DNA from: CAYFZO01 sp964347615
Lineage (GTDB): Bacteria; Pseudomonadota; Gammaproteobacteria; Poriferisulfidales; Oxydemutatoraceae
Assembly (NCBI GenBank): GCA_964347615.1
Contig: CAYFZO010000007.1
Location: 26,884 to 90,883 of the forward strand
Reading direction: 5' to 3'
DNA length: 64,000 nt
This document shows positions 52,296 to 61,242 of this stretch, piece by piece. Below the pieces are notes generated by a model. That model made no database searches. It had not been told where the DNA came from and was given only the letters and a program-made list of their open reading frames with translations. A program made the translations under genes and the position numbers. Position 1 is the first letter of the stretch; each line of letters opens with the position of its first letter.

Positions 52296-53048
52296 TCAAA
52301 CTTTGGCTGCATGAACGACCACCTCCGGCATCTCGTCCCATTGCTTCCCGGCGAGGCGCCTGCCGTTCGCTTTCTTGCTGCGACGGACGCCGTCGGCGCC
52401 CCACGCACCCCACTGCTTGAAAAAGAACGCGACGTCTTGCGCCCGGCACTGCTTCCGTATCGAGTTTGCCCAGTCGGGCTGCATGGGGCGGGCTTGCTTG
52501 CCGGATTCACCGCCGACGATGACCCAGTGAATCCCGGAAAGGTCCAACCGTCCTAAATCTTCCAGCAGAGGTTCCGCCGAAAGGAACCGAACCCCGGCGG
52601 CGATCTCTTTCAAAACCGCGACGCGCGGCACGCCGTGCTTCTTGTTCTCCACGGTCACGCCCAACCAAACGTTCGGGGGAACAGGACGCTTGAGGAAATA
52701 TCTGCGCATACGTTCGGGGCGCTTCGTGAGAATCTGATAGACGTGGCGTTGCGTTCCGGCAATCACGTCAAACACCCGGTCTATGAACTTAAACGTCACC
52801 TGCGGGTGAAACAGGTCGCTCATCGAATTGACGAAATAGATCGTAGGTCGACGGCGCAACAGAGGTTGTTCGAGACGGTCGGGAAGCAGGCTGACCTCAA
52901 ACCCATTCTCATAGCCGGACATGCCGATTGCCTGCAACCGCTTAGCCATCGTCTCGGCGTAACAGTGCTTGCAGCCGGCAGAGACTTTGATGCAGCCGGT
53001 GACCGGATTCCAAGTGGCTTCCGTCCATTCAATCGAAGACTTTGACAT
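52296..53048 (-). CDS. DUF5131 (phage Gp37/Gp68) family protein
   Basis: This 250-residue protein begins MSKSSIEWTEATWNPVTGC and has the cysteine motif GCxxVSxGCKHCYAE (about 18-32), the signature of the phage Gp37/Gp68 (DUF5131) family, related to radical-SAM-like proteins by its CxxC arrangement. Other conserved pieces are FVNSMSDLFH, TKRPERM and SAEPLLEDLG. It is found in phages and islands, and its function is unknown. It precedes hsdM by about 150 bp on the same strand at the right edge of the island. No TcmP-type partner is seen here. Confidence 0.85.
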   Translation of the reverse strand: MSKSSIEWTEATWNPVTGCIKVSAGCKHCYAETMAKRLQAIGMSGYENGFEVSLLPDRLEQPLLRRRPTIYFVNSMSDLFHPQVTFKFIDRVFDVIAGTQRHVYQILTKRPERMRRYFLKRPVPPNVWLGVTVENKKHGVPRVAVLKEIAAGVRFLSAEPLLEDLGRLDLSGIHWVIVGGESGKQARPMQPDWANSIRKQCRAQDVAFFFKQWGAWGADGVRRSKKANGRRLAGKQWDEMPEVVVHAAKV

Positions 53049-53215
53049 GGAAAAAAGCCTGTAGCACTTTAAGAATCAAGAATGTCTAATAACGACTAAA
53101 AATATCCTTAATTATATTGCTCGCGACAGCTCTCTCTGATGCAAAAAACAAATAGTAAATAACGGCGCCTCTTGAATTTTTCATTGGTATTGAATATCGC
53201 CCATAATCTCCCCCC

Positions 53216-54676
53216 CTACTCCGTCCCTTCACTCTCCTTCAGAAATCCGACCTTGATGACCTTCATCGCGTTGGTGCCGCCGTGCACTCCCATCAGATCG
53301 CCTTTGGTGATGATCACGAGGTCGCCGTCCTTGACCGCGCGGTATCGCTTGAGCGCTTCGACGGCGGCGACGTTGACCTGCTGGTGCGAGCGGTTGACGG
53401 TATCGAGCGAGCCGGGATACACGCCGCGGTAAAGCGTCACCTTGCGTCGGGTCTCGACGTGACCGGTCAGCGCGTAAATCGGGATGAACGAGTCGGCGCG
53501 CGACATCCACAGCGCGGTCGAGCCGGACTCGGTCAACGCCGCGATTGCCGACACCTTGAGGTTGCGCCCGGTGTAAATCGCGGCGGCAGCGATGGCGCGG
53601 TCAACGCGGTCGGAGAAAATCTCGGGGGCGACACCGACGGCGGCGTGCTGGCCTTCCTCGGCACCACGGCAGATACGGCTCATCGACCTGACCGCCAATG
53701 CGGGGTGTTTGCCGATGGCGGTCTCACCCGAGAGCATCACCGCGTCGGTGCCGTCGAGCACCGCGTTGGCGACGTCGGATATCTCGGCGCGCGTCGGCAC
53801 CGGGCTTTCAATCATGGATTGCATCATCTCGGTCGCGGTAATCGCGATCTTGTCGCGTTCGCGTGCGTGCTTAATCAAGCGTTTCTGCACCGCGGTCAGG
53901 GTGGCGTCGCCGATTTCCAGGCTCAGGTCGCCGCGCGCAATCATGATGCCGTTGGAGACGTCCATGATCTCCTCCATCGCGTCGAGTGCTTCGGCGCGTT
54001 CGATCTTGGCGATGACCCCGGCCTTGGAGCCGGCATCGCGCAGCAGTCCCTTGGCTTGCTTGATGTCCTGGGCGTTGCGCGGAAACGAAACCGCCAGATA
54101 GTCAACGCCGATCTTGGTGGCGAGCTTGACGTCTTCATGATCCTTGTCGGTGATCGAAGGCGCCGACAGGCCGCCGCCGCGTCGGTTGACGCCTTTGTTG
54201 CCGGACAGGCTGTCGCCGTGCTCGACGGTTGTGACGATGCCCCTCTCGCCGGAGTCGGTCACGTTGAGCACCACGCGTCCGTCGTCAAGCAGCAAGGCGT
54301 CGCCGACCTTGACGTCCTTGTACAGATCAGGGTAGGTCAGCCCGACCCGTTCCTCGTCGCCGTCGTTTTTCCCGAGCGACGCGTCGAGGGTGAAAGTCTG
54401 CCCTTGCCGGAGTTTGACTTCGCCGGCGGCGAAACGTTCGATGCGTATCTTCGGCCCCTGCAGGTCGCCGATGACGCCGATGTAGTAGCGCATCCGCTTT
54501 GAGACGTCGCGTACCATCTTCATGCGTCGCGCGTGTTCTTCGGCTTCGCCGTGGGAGAAGTTCATCCGCACGGCGTCAACGCCGGCTTCGAGCAGGGCGG
54601 CGATGACGTTCTCGTCGTCGGTCGCGGGCCCGAGCGTCGCAATGATCTTGGTGCGCCGCGGCAGACCGTCGTTCAT
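53216..54676 (-). CDS. pyk: Pyruvate kinase
   Basis: This 486-residue enzyme makes pyruvate and ATP from phosphoenolpyruvate. It shows TKIIATLGPA, VRMNFSHG, DLQGPKIR, the catalytic-lysine region VIAKIERAEAL, IMIARGDLSLEIG and ITATEMMQSMIESPVPTRAE. The usual MLESM is MMQSM here. The ATG at 54676 begins four bases after the pgk stop; a TTG slightly upstream is less likely. It is the last gene of the tkt-gap-pgk-pyk operon before the island. Confidence 0.95.
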   Translation of the reverse strand: MNDGLPRRTKIIATLGPATDDENVIAALLEAGVDAVRMNFSHGEAEEHARRMKMVRDVSKRMRYYIGVIGDLQGPKIRIERFAAGEVKLRQGQTFTLDASLGKNDGDEERVGLTYPDLYKDVKVGDALLLDDGRVVLNVTDSGERGIVTTVEHGDSLSGNKGVNRRGGGLSAPSITDKDHEDVKLATKIGVDYLAVSFPRNAQDIKQAKGLLRDAGSKAGVIAKIERAEALDAMEEIMDVSNGIMIARGDLSLEIGDATLTAVQKRLIKHARERDKIAITATEMMQSMIESPVPTRAEISDVANAVLDGTDAVMLSGETAIGKHPALAVRSMSRICRGAEEGQHAAVGVAPEIFSDRVDRAIAAAAIYTGRNLKVSAIAALTESGSTALWMSRADSFIPIYALTGHVETRRKVTLYRGVYPGSLDTVNRSHQQVNVAAVEALKRYRAVKDGDLVIITKGDLMGVHGGTNAMKVIKVGFLKESEGTE

Positions 54677-54680
54677 CAGC

Positions 54681-55892
54681 TCAGTCAACGTTGTTCACCT
54701 TCTCTCTCAACGCGGCAATCGCGGGCAAATCGCCTCTCTCGATGAACTCGAGCATCGCGCCGCCGCCGGTCGAGACGTAGGAGACGCCTTCGATACCGAA
54801 CCGTTCGATTGCGGCGAGCGTGTCGCCGCCGCCGGCGAGCGAGTAGGCGTCGCTTTCGCCGATCGCCCGCCCCACGGCGCGCGTGCCTTCGGCAAAGGGG
54901 GCGCGTTCGAAAACCCCGACGGGGCCGTTCCACAACACCGTCGCGGCGTCCTTGACGACCGCTTCGATCGCTTCACGGCTGCGCGGGCCGACGTCGAGAA
55001 TCATCTCGTCGGCGCCCACTTTGTCGATCGTGCGCACGACGGCCTCGGTGCTTTCCGGCGAGGCGGCGCAAACCACGTCCTGCGGCAACAGCAGTTGCGC
55101 GCCGCGCGCGTGCAGCTTCGCCTGCAGACGTCGGGCGTGGGCGACCATCGCGGGTTCATGCAAGGAAGCGCCGACACCGAAGCCCGCGGCGGCGAGCAGC
55201 GTGTTCGCAATGCCGCCGCCCGGCACCAAGCAGTCCATCTTCTCGCACAGCGCTTCGAGCGGGCCCAGCTTGGTCGAGACCTTGGCGCCGCCGACCACGG
55301 CAACCGCCGGACGTTCGATTGCGTCGACCGCGTGCGACAACGCTTCGACCTCCTTGCACAACAAAGGTCCCGCACAAGCGGTTTCCACAAACCGCACGAC
55401 GCCGTGGGTCGAGGCGTGCTCGCGGTGCGCGCAGCTGAAAGCGTCCATCACGAACACGTCGCACAACGCGGCGAACGCGGCGGCGAGTTGCGGATCGTCG
55501 CTCTTCTCGCCGCGGTTGAAGCGGACGTTCTCGAGCAACACCACGTCGCCCGGCGCAATCTCACCGGGTGCTTCGAGCGACGCCAGACGCACCGGCGCCT
55601 CGAGCAGTGCCTCAAGCCGACGGGCCACGGGCGCAAGCGAGCATTCGGGCGTTACCCGGCCTTCCTCGGGCCGCCCGAGGTGCGACGCCAGGATCACCGC
55701 GGCGCCCGCTTCAAGTGCCGAACGGATCGCCGGCAGTGCGGCGCGGATGCGGTGGTCGGCGACGACGCGTCCGTCGTGCAACGGCACGTTGAAGTCAACG
55801 CGAATCAGCACCCGCCGCCCGGCGAGCGCAACGTCGCTCAGGCGCAACAGGCCGGGGGGATCGGGCGGCACTTGCAACACCGCGGCGCTCAT
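54681..55892 (-). CDS. pgk: Phosphoglycerate kinase
   Basis: This 403-residue enzyme interconverts 1,3-bisphosphoglycerate and 3-phosphoglycerate with ATP formation. Diagnostic segments are RVLIRVDFNVPL, ASHLGRPEEG, LLENVRFNRGE, AVVGGAKVSTKLG, VPGGGIANTLL, WNGPVGVFE and AGGGDTLAAI. The ATG overlaps the gap stop codon (ATGA), so translation is likely coupled. Length is normal. Confidence 0.96.
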   Translation of the reverse strand: MSAAVLQVPPDPPGLLRLSDVALAGRRVLIRVDFNVPLHDGRVVADHRIRAALPAIRSALEAGAAVILASHLGRPEEGRVTPECSLAPVARRLEALLEAPVRLASLEAPGEIAPGDVVLLENVRFNRGEKSDDPQLAAAFAALCDVFVMDAFSCAHREHASTHGVVRFVETACAGPLLCKEVEALSHAVDAIERPAVAVVGGAKVSTKLGPLEALCEKMDCLVPGGGIANTLLAAAGFGVGASLHEPAMVAHARRLQAKLHARGAQLLLPQDVVCAASPESTEAVVRTIDKVGADEMILDVGPRSREAIEAVVKDAATVLWNGPVGVFERAPFAEGTRAVGRAIGESDAYSLAGGGDTLAAIERFGIEGVSYVSTGGGAMLEFIERGDLPAIAALREKVNNVD

Positions 55893-56899
55893 TTCAGACC
55901 CGCCATGAAACGAGCCGTGTCGATCATGCGGTGGGAGTAAGCCCATTCGTTGTCGTACCACCCGCCGACTTTGACCAGCGTGCCCGCCATCACGTGCGTC
56001 AGCGACGAGTCGTAGGTCGCCGAAACGGTGCTGTGGTTGTAGTCCATGGACACCAACGGCTCGTCGGTGAATTCGAGGATGCCTTTGAGTTCGCCGTCGG
56101 CGGCGGTACGCATCGCGGCGTCTATCTCATCCTTATCGGTCGGGCGCGACGCGGTCAATGAAAGGTCCACCAGGGACACGTTGATCGCCGGCACCCGCAG
56201 CGCGTGTCCGTGGAGCTTGCCCGCCAGTTCGGGCAGCACCAGCCCTACCGCCTTAGCCGCACCGGTCTTGGTCGGGATGATGGACTGGGTCGCCGAACGC
56301 GCGCGGCGCAGGTCCTTGTGGCTGGTGTCGATCAGCACCTGGTCGTTGGTGTAGGAATGGACGGTCGTCAGCAAGCCGTGCTCGACGCCGACGCTGTCCT
56401 GCAACACCTTGACCATCGGCGCGAGGCAGTTGGTCGTGCACGAGGCGTTCGAGACAATCGCGTGCTCGGGTTTGAGGGTGCGGTGGTTGACGCCGTAGAC
56501 GACGGTCGCGTCCACGTTGTCGCCGGGCGCCGACAGCAGCACCTTGCGCGCGCCGGCGTCGAGATGCGGTTGTGCCTTGTCGCGGCTGTTGAACTTGCCG
56601 GTGCATTCGAGCAGCACGTCCACGCCCAGCTCGCCCCACGGCAGCTTCGAGGGGTCTTCGCTTTGCAGGAAACGGATGCGCTCGCCGTTGACAATCAGGT
56701 CGCCGCCGTCCACCTCGATGCTTGCGCCGAAGCGCCCGTGGGTCGTGTCGTAGCGCGTCAGGTGCGCGGCGGTGTTGACGTTGGTGCGGTTGTTGACCGC
56801 GACCAGCTTGACGTCGCGTCCCTGGTCGGATTCGTAGAGAACGCGCAGCACGTTGCGCCCGATGCGCCCGTAGCCGTTGATTGCGATATTGACCGTCAT
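55889..56899 (-). CDS. gap: Glyceraldehyde-3-phosphate dehydrogenase
   Basis: This 336-residue enzyme shows the Rossmann start INGYGRIGRN, the catalytic-cysteine motif SNASCTTNCLAP (around 150-161), TTVHSYTNDQ and SIIPTKTGAAKAVG. At the NAD-ribose position the usual Asp of AxNDL is replaced (VAVNNRTN), which may loosen NAD specificity or allow NADP. The operon with tkt, pgk and pyk could serve glycolysis or, if Rubisco genes exist elsewhere, a Calvin cycle. Confidence 0.95.
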   Translation of the reverse strand: MTVNIAINGYGRIGRNVLRVLYESDQGRDVKLVAVNNRTNVNTAAHLTRYDTTHGRFGASIEVDGGDLIVNGERIRFLQSEDPSKLPWGELGVDVLLECTGKFNSRDKAQPHLDAGARKVLLSAPGDNVDATVVYGVNHRTLKPEHAIVSNASCTTNCLAPMVKVLQDSVGVEHGLLTTVHSYTNDQVLIDTSHKDLRRARSATQSIIPTKTGAAKAVGLVLPELAGKLHGHALRVPAINVSLVDLSLTASRPTDKDEIDAAMRTAADGELKGILEFTDEPLVSMDYNHSTVSATYDSSLTHVMAGTLVKVGGWYDNEWAYSHRMIDTARFMAGLK

Positions 56900-56920
56900 G
56901 CCCTTATTTCTCCGCGGCGC

Positions 56921-58933
56921 TCATGGGCGGGATTCATCCAGCATTCCGCCGGCGACCTCGGCGATGCGCTCGGCGGTGAACCCGAAATGCCCGAACAGCA
57001 CGCCACCCGGCGCCGATTCGCCGTAACTCTCGAGACCGATGACCTCCCCGTCTCCGCCCGCGTATTTATACCACCAGCCGGGTGCGGCGGCTTCGACCAC
57101 GAGACGTCTGACTCCCGGCGGCAACACCGCGTCACGATACGTTTCATCTTGGCGTTCAAACGCCTCGGCGCAGGGCATGGACACCAGCCTCACGCGCCGA
57201 CCGCGATCGTTGAGGCGCCGGCATGCGTCGAGCGACGGCGCGACTTCCGAGCCGGTCGCAATCACAATCAGCTCAAGTGCGGCCTGAGGGTCGCCGTCGT
57301 GCAGCACGTAGCCACCGTGGAGAACGTGCGCGAGCGTCTCGGCGACGCGCGCGAGGTGCGGCAGGGTCTGACGCGAGAGCGCCATCGCGGTCGGGCCGTC
57401 GCGGCGTTCGATCGCACACTTCCACGCGACCGCCGTCTCCACCGCGTCGCAGGGACGCCAGACGTCGAGGTTCGGCATCAGCCGCAGCGACGACAGGTGT
57501 TCTATCGGCTGGTGCGTCGGCCCGTCCTCACCGAGCCCGATCGAATCGTGGGTGTAGACCAGGATCACGCCTTGCTTCATCAGCGCCGCGAGTCGCACCG
57601 CGTTGCGCGCGTAATCCGAGAACGTCAGGAAGGTCGCGGCGTAAGCGATGAAGCCGCCGTGCAAGCACAACCCCGACGAGATCGCGGTCATCGCGAACTC
57701 GCGTACGCCGAAGTAGACGTAGTTACCGTCGGCGGCATCCTTGCGGATCGTCTTGGACTGCGGCCCCAAGGTCACGTTGGAGCCCGCGAGGTCGGCCGAG
57801 CCGCCGACCAGCTCGGGCAGGGCTTCGCTGCACGCGGTCAACGCGTCGCCGGACGCCTTGCGCGTCGCCGCGTCTTGCCCGGCCTCGTGCGCGGCGATAA
57901 TCAAGGACGCCGAACGCTCCGGCCAGTCCTGCGCCAACTCGCCGCGCATCCTGCGATCGAACTCGACGGCGAGTCCGGGATGTTCCTTGCGATACGCCTC
58001 AAACCGTTCGCGCCATTCGTCTTCGAGCGCTTGTCCCGTTTGCCGCGCGTCCCAGCCGGCGTAAATCTCGTCGGGCACTTCAAACGGCGCGTGCTCCCAA
58101 CCGAGCGTCTTGCGTGCCAACGCGACTTCCTCGTCGCCGAGCGGTGCGCCGTGGCAGTCGGCGCCGCCTTGCTTGTTGGGCGCGCCGAAACCGATTGTCG
58201 TGCGGCAGCACAGCAACGAAGGGCGGGCGGTTTCACCGCGCGCGGCGTCGAACGCCCGCGCGACCGTGTCGGCGTCGTGGCCGTCCACGTCCTCGACGAC
58301 GTGCCATCCGTAAGCGCGGAACCGCCCGGGCGTGTCGTCGGTGAACCACCCCTTGACGTCGCCGTCTATCGAAACTCCGTTGTCGTCGTACACCATGATC
58401 AACTTCGACAGGCCGAGGGTGCCGGCGAGAGAACAAGCCTCGTGCGACACGCCTTCCATCAAGCAGCCGTCGCCCGCAAAGACGTAAGTGTGATGATCGA
58501 CGATCTCAAACCCCGGACGGTTGAAACGCGCGGCGAGCACCTTCTCGGCGAGCGCCATGCCGACCGCGTTGCTCAAGCCCTGCCCGAGCGGGCCGGTCGT
58601 GGTCTCGACCCCGGGCGCGCAGCCGTATTCCGGGTGCCCCGGCGTTTGCGCGTGCAATTGGCGGAAATTCCTGATTTGCTCGATCGGCAGCTTGTAGCCG
58701 CTCAGGTGCAACAGCGAATACAGCAGCATCGCCGCGTGCCCGTTCGACAGCACGAAGCGGTCGCGGTCAACCCAGCCCGGATTCGAAGGGTTGTGCCGCA
58801 GATAGTCGTTCCACAGCACTTCGGCGATATCGGCCATCCCCATCGGCGCACCCGGGTGGCCTGATTTGGCGCGTTGGACGGCGTCCATGCTGAGCGCACG
58901 AACGGCGTTGGCGAGTTGGCGTCGGGATGGCAT
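56921..58933 (-). CDS. tkt: Transketolase
   Basis: This 670-residue thiamine-diphosphate enzyme moves two-carbon units between sugar phosphates. It has AKSGHPGAPMGMADI, LSNGHAAMLLYSLLHL, the ThDP motif GDGCLMEGVSHEACSLAG followed by NGVSIDG, and DSIGLGEDGPTHQPIEHL. Length is that of standard bacterial transketolase. It is the first gene of tkt-gap-pgk-pyk (21 bp to gap) and is divergent from gshB. Confidence 0.96.
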   Translation of the reverse strand: MPSRRQLANAVRALSMDAVQRAKSGHPGAPMGMADIAEVLWNDYLRHNPSNPGWVDRDRFVLSNGHAAMLLYSLLHLSGYKLPIEQIRNFRQLHAQTPGHPEYGCAPGVETTTGPLGQGLSNAVGMALAEKVLAARFNRPGFEIVDHHTYVFAGDGCLMEGVSHEACSLAGTLGLSKLIMVYDDNGVSIDGDVKGWFTDDTPGRFRAYGWHVVEDVDGHDADTVARAFDAARGETARPSLLCCRTTIGFGAPNKQGGADCHGAPLGDEEVALARKTLGWEHAPFEVPDEIYAGWDARQTGQALEDEWRERFEAYRKEHPGLAVEFDRRMRGELAQDWPERSASLIIAAHEAGQDAATRKASGDALTACSEALPELVGGSADLAGSNVTLGPQSKTIRKDAADGNYVYFGVREFAMTAISSGLCLHGGFIAYAATFLTFSDYARNAVRLAALMKQGVILVYTHDSIGLGEDGPTHQPIEHLSSLRLMPNLDVWRPCDAVETAVAWKCAIERRDGPTAMALSRQTLPHLARVAETLAHVLHGGYVLHDGDPQAALELIVIATGSEVAPSLDACRRLNDRGRRVRLVSMPCAEAFERQDETYRDAVLPPGVRRLVVEAAAPGWWYKYAGGDGEVIGLESYGESAPGGVLFGHFGFTAERIAEVAGGMLDESRP

Positions 58934-59274
58934 GGGGATAAACCCCGCATTCTACTTGCATGGCGGGTGATTTCCAACCGATGCGCGCGTGTTTTCGTCG
59001 TCACCGCGGGCAACCGTCGCTCAACTTCGGGTGGTGAATCGGGAGAGGGCTGTATGCACGAAGCCCGCAAAGGCTTCCGTGCCTATTCATCGCTTCACGG
59101 GCTGGGGCGCCCCCGCCGCTTCCACGCCCGACCGTCCCGTTGCCGAAAGCCGAACCGCTCGGAGGCGGCGGACGACGATACCGACGCGTCGCCGAACGAG
59201 GCAAGCCGTGTCAAACACACCATTACCTCATACAATAGGACGCATGAACTCCCCCGCCGACAACTTGCTTCGTC
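58934..59274. other. Divergent tkt/gshB intergenic region
   Basis: No gene is supported in these 341 bp. A stem-loop with arms CACG(G)AAGCC / GGCTTCCGTG lies around 59056-59081. A promoter for gshB is seen at 59208-59236. A 12-codon frame starting at ATG 59244 overlaps the gshB GTG but is only 8 bp after the -10 box and is probably not translated. Confidence 0.45.
59208..59236 (+). promoter_or_regulatory. gshB promoter (GTGTCA-17-TACAAT)
   Basis: A -35-like GTGTCA (59208-59213) and a -10-like TACAAT (59231-59236) have the ideal 17-bp spacing. They lie about 39 bp before the GTG start of gshB, matching its direction. Confidence 0.45.
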
Positions 59275-60246
59275 GTGGCTGACGCCGCGCCGCAAACGCT
59301 GGGCGTGGTGATGGACCCGATTGCACGGATCCGCCCGGAGAAAGACACCACGCTCGGATTGCTCGAAGCCGCACAACGCAAGGGCTGGACGCTGACCTAT
59401 TTCGAGCAGGGCGACCTCTACCTGCGCGACGGCGAGGCACGCGGGCGAGGACGCGAACTCAACGTCAGCCTCGACGCACAGGCCTGGTTCCGCCTCGAAG
59501 AGACGCGCGACGCGGCGCTCGCCGAGCTCGACGTGATACTGATGCGCAAAGACCCGCCGCTCGACCTCGAATTCCTGTACACCTGCTGCATCCTCGAACA
59601 CGCGGCGCGGGACGGCGTGCTCGTCGTCAACAATCCGCAGGCGATCCGCCTTGCCAACGAGAAGATGTTCGCGCAACGGTTCGCGGATCTCGCGCCGGCG
59701 ACGTTGGTCACGCGCGACCGGCAACGCATCGCGCGCTTTGTCGAAGAACACGGCGACGCGGTAATCAAGCCGCTCGACGACATGGGCGGCGCGGCGGTGT
59801 TCCGCCTGCGCAAGGACGACCAGAACGCCGAGGTCATCGTCGAGGAGATGACGCGCGGTGGTCGGCGCTCGGTGATGACCCAAGCCCTGATAAAGGGCTA
59901 CGAGAAAGGCGACAAACGCATCCTGGTGATCGACGGCGAACCCGTGCCGTTCGCGCTCACGCGCGTCCCGCCGCCGGGGCGGCTGCGCGCCAACCTCGCC
60001 GCCGGCGGACGCGGCGTGGTCAGCGAACTCGACGACCGAGACCGGGAAATCTGCGCGCGCGTCGCGCCGGTGCTGGCCGACGCGGGGCTTTTGTTCGTCG
60101 GCCTCGACGTCATCGGCGGCTGCCTGACCGAAATCAACGTCTCCAGCCCGACCTGCATGCGCGAAATCAGCGCGGAGCGGAACATTGACGTTGCAATGCA
60201 GGTCATCGAAGCCGTCGCCGAACGTTTCGCGGCGCTGCGAAGTTGA
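59275..60246 (+). CDS. gshB: Glutathione synthetase
   Basis: This 323-residue ATP-grasp enzyme joins glycine to gamma-glutamylcysteine. It begins with LGVVMDPIARIRPEKDTTLGLLEAAQRKGW and contains MRKDPPLDLEFLY, VVNNPQAIRLANEK, VIKPLDDMGGAAVFR and NVSSPTCMREI, all typical of GshB. The GTG start is chosen from family length. It is followed by ruvX after 13 bp. The usual intervening yqgE (algH) gene is absent. Glutathione synthesis implies gamma-glutamylcysteine is available for EgtB. Confidence 0.95.
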   Translation: MADAAPQTLGVVMDPIARIRPEKDTTLGLLEAAQRKGWTLTYFEQGDLYLRDGEARGRGRELNVSLDAQAWFRLEETRDAALAELDVILMRKDPPLDLEFLYTCCILEHAARDGVLVVNNPQAIRLANEKMFAQRFADLAPATLVTRDRQRIARFVEEHGDAVIKPLDDMGGAAVFRLRKDDQNAEVIVEEMTRGGRRSVMTQALIKGYEKGDKRILVIDGEPVPFALTRVPPPGRLRANLAAGGRGVVSELDDRDREICARVAPVLADAGLLFVGLDVIGGCLTEINVSSPTCMREISAERNIDVAMQVIEAVAERFAALRS

Positions 60247-60259
60247 CGGTCGTGACGGC

Positions 60260-60718
60260 ATGAGCGTCGTGATGGGTTTCGACTTCGGCATCGCCCGCAT
60301 CGGGGTCGCGGTCGGTGGTTTCGGCAGCCGCCAAGCCGAGGCGGTGACCACGTTGCGCGCGAAGAACGGGCAACCCGATTGGGATAAGATTGCGGCGTTG
60401 ATCGCGACTTGGCAGCCGGCGACGCTGGTGGTCGGTACTCCTTTCATCGGCAACGCCGCGAAATCACCGGCGGCGTCCCGGCTGGAAAAGCAGCTGTCCG
60501 GCTTTCGCCGGACCTTGCAGGCACGGTTCGACCTGCCGGTCGAACTTGCCGACGAGACGTACACTTCAACCGAGGCACGGCATCTGCTGAAAGAACAGCG
60601 CCGGGCCGGGCGCACCGCGAAAGTGCGCAAGGACGAGGTTGACATGACCGCCGCCGCGGTGATGCTGCAATCGTGGCTGGCACAAGCGCAACCGCCGGGC
60701 CGCAAACGAGCGAGCTGA
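60260..60718 (+). CDS. ruvX: Putative Holliday junction resolvase / pre-16S rRNA nuclease (YqgF family)
   Basis: This 152-residue RNase H-like protein begins MGFDFGIARIGVAVG, the YqgF start, with LVVGTPF in the middle and DETYTSTEARHLL and KDEVDMTAAAVMLQ near the end, supplying acidic active-site residues. YqgF proteins act in 16S rRNA 5'-end maturation and were also proposed as Holliday resolvases. It lies between gshB and pyrR, with 5 bp to pyrR. Confidence 0.93.
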   Translation: MSVVMGFDFGIARIGVAVGGFGSRQAEAVTTLRAKNGQPDWDKIAALIATWQPATLVVGTPFIGNAAKSPAASRLEKQLSGFRRTLQARFDLPVELADETYTSTEARHLLKEQRRAGRTAKVRKDEVDMTAAAVMLQSWLAQAQPPGRKRAS

Positions 60719-60723
60719 AAGAC

Positions 60724-61227
60724 GTGACCGAACAACTCGAAGTCGAGCCGATACTCGAATCGCTGACGCTGAAGCTGCGGGACTTCCTGACCGCGCGCGA
60801 ACGCGTGGATTCACCGGTCATGATCGGCATCCGCACCGGCGGCGTCTGGATCGCCGACAGGCTGCACACGGCGCTGGCGCTCGATACGCCGCCGGGCACG
60901 TTGAACATCAACTTCTACCGCGATGACTTCAGCCGCATCGGCCTGCATCCGCAAGTCGAGCCTTCGGACATACACGCGCCGATAGACGACCGCCACGTGA
61001 TTCTGGTGGACGACGTGCTGCACACCGGGAGGACAATACGCGCCGCCTTGAACGAGATATTCGACTACGGCCGCCCGGCGTCGGTGACGCTCGCGGTGCT
61101 GATCGACCGCGGAGGAAGGGAACTGCCGGTTTGCGCCGACGTGCACGGAGACGTCGTGCCTTTGGAAGAAGATCAGAACGTCAAGCTATACGGCCCCGAA
61201 CCGCTGGCGCTGAAAATCACCAAGTAA
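60724..61227 (+). CDS. pyrR: Bifunctional pyr regulator / uracil phosphoribosyltransferase
   Basis: This 167-residue PRTase-fold protein has the PRPP-binding motif VILVDDVLHTGRTIRAAL and the N-terminal GIRTGGVWIADRL and NINFYRDDF segments. In proteobacteria PyrR usually precedes pyrB; here it ends the cluster and converges on dinB with 15 bp between. The GTG at 60724 fits the family start. A decayed copy of its first ~30 codons lies at 63613-63707. Confidence 0.9.
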   Translation: MTEQLEVEPILESLTLKLRDFLTARERVDSPVMIGIRTGGVWIADRLHTALALDTPPGTLNINFYRDDFSRIGLHPQVEPSDIHAPIDDRHVILVDDVLHTGRTIRAALNEIFDYGRPASVTLAVLIDRGGRELPVCADVHGDVVPLEEDQNVKLYGPEPLALKITK

Positions 61228-61242
61228 GCGACGCGCGGGAAG

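Noticed and set aside
56204..58864. An 886-codon open frame on the plus strand opposite gap and tkt
   Set aside because: It lies antisense to two certain genes, its product is His/Arg/Val-rich with no family resemblance, and long antisense frames are expected in GC-rich coding DNA.
59244..59282. 12-codon leader peptide upstream of gshB
   Set aside because: Its ATG is only 8 bp after the predicted -10 box and it has no ribosome-binding site; the overlap with the GTG is likely chance.
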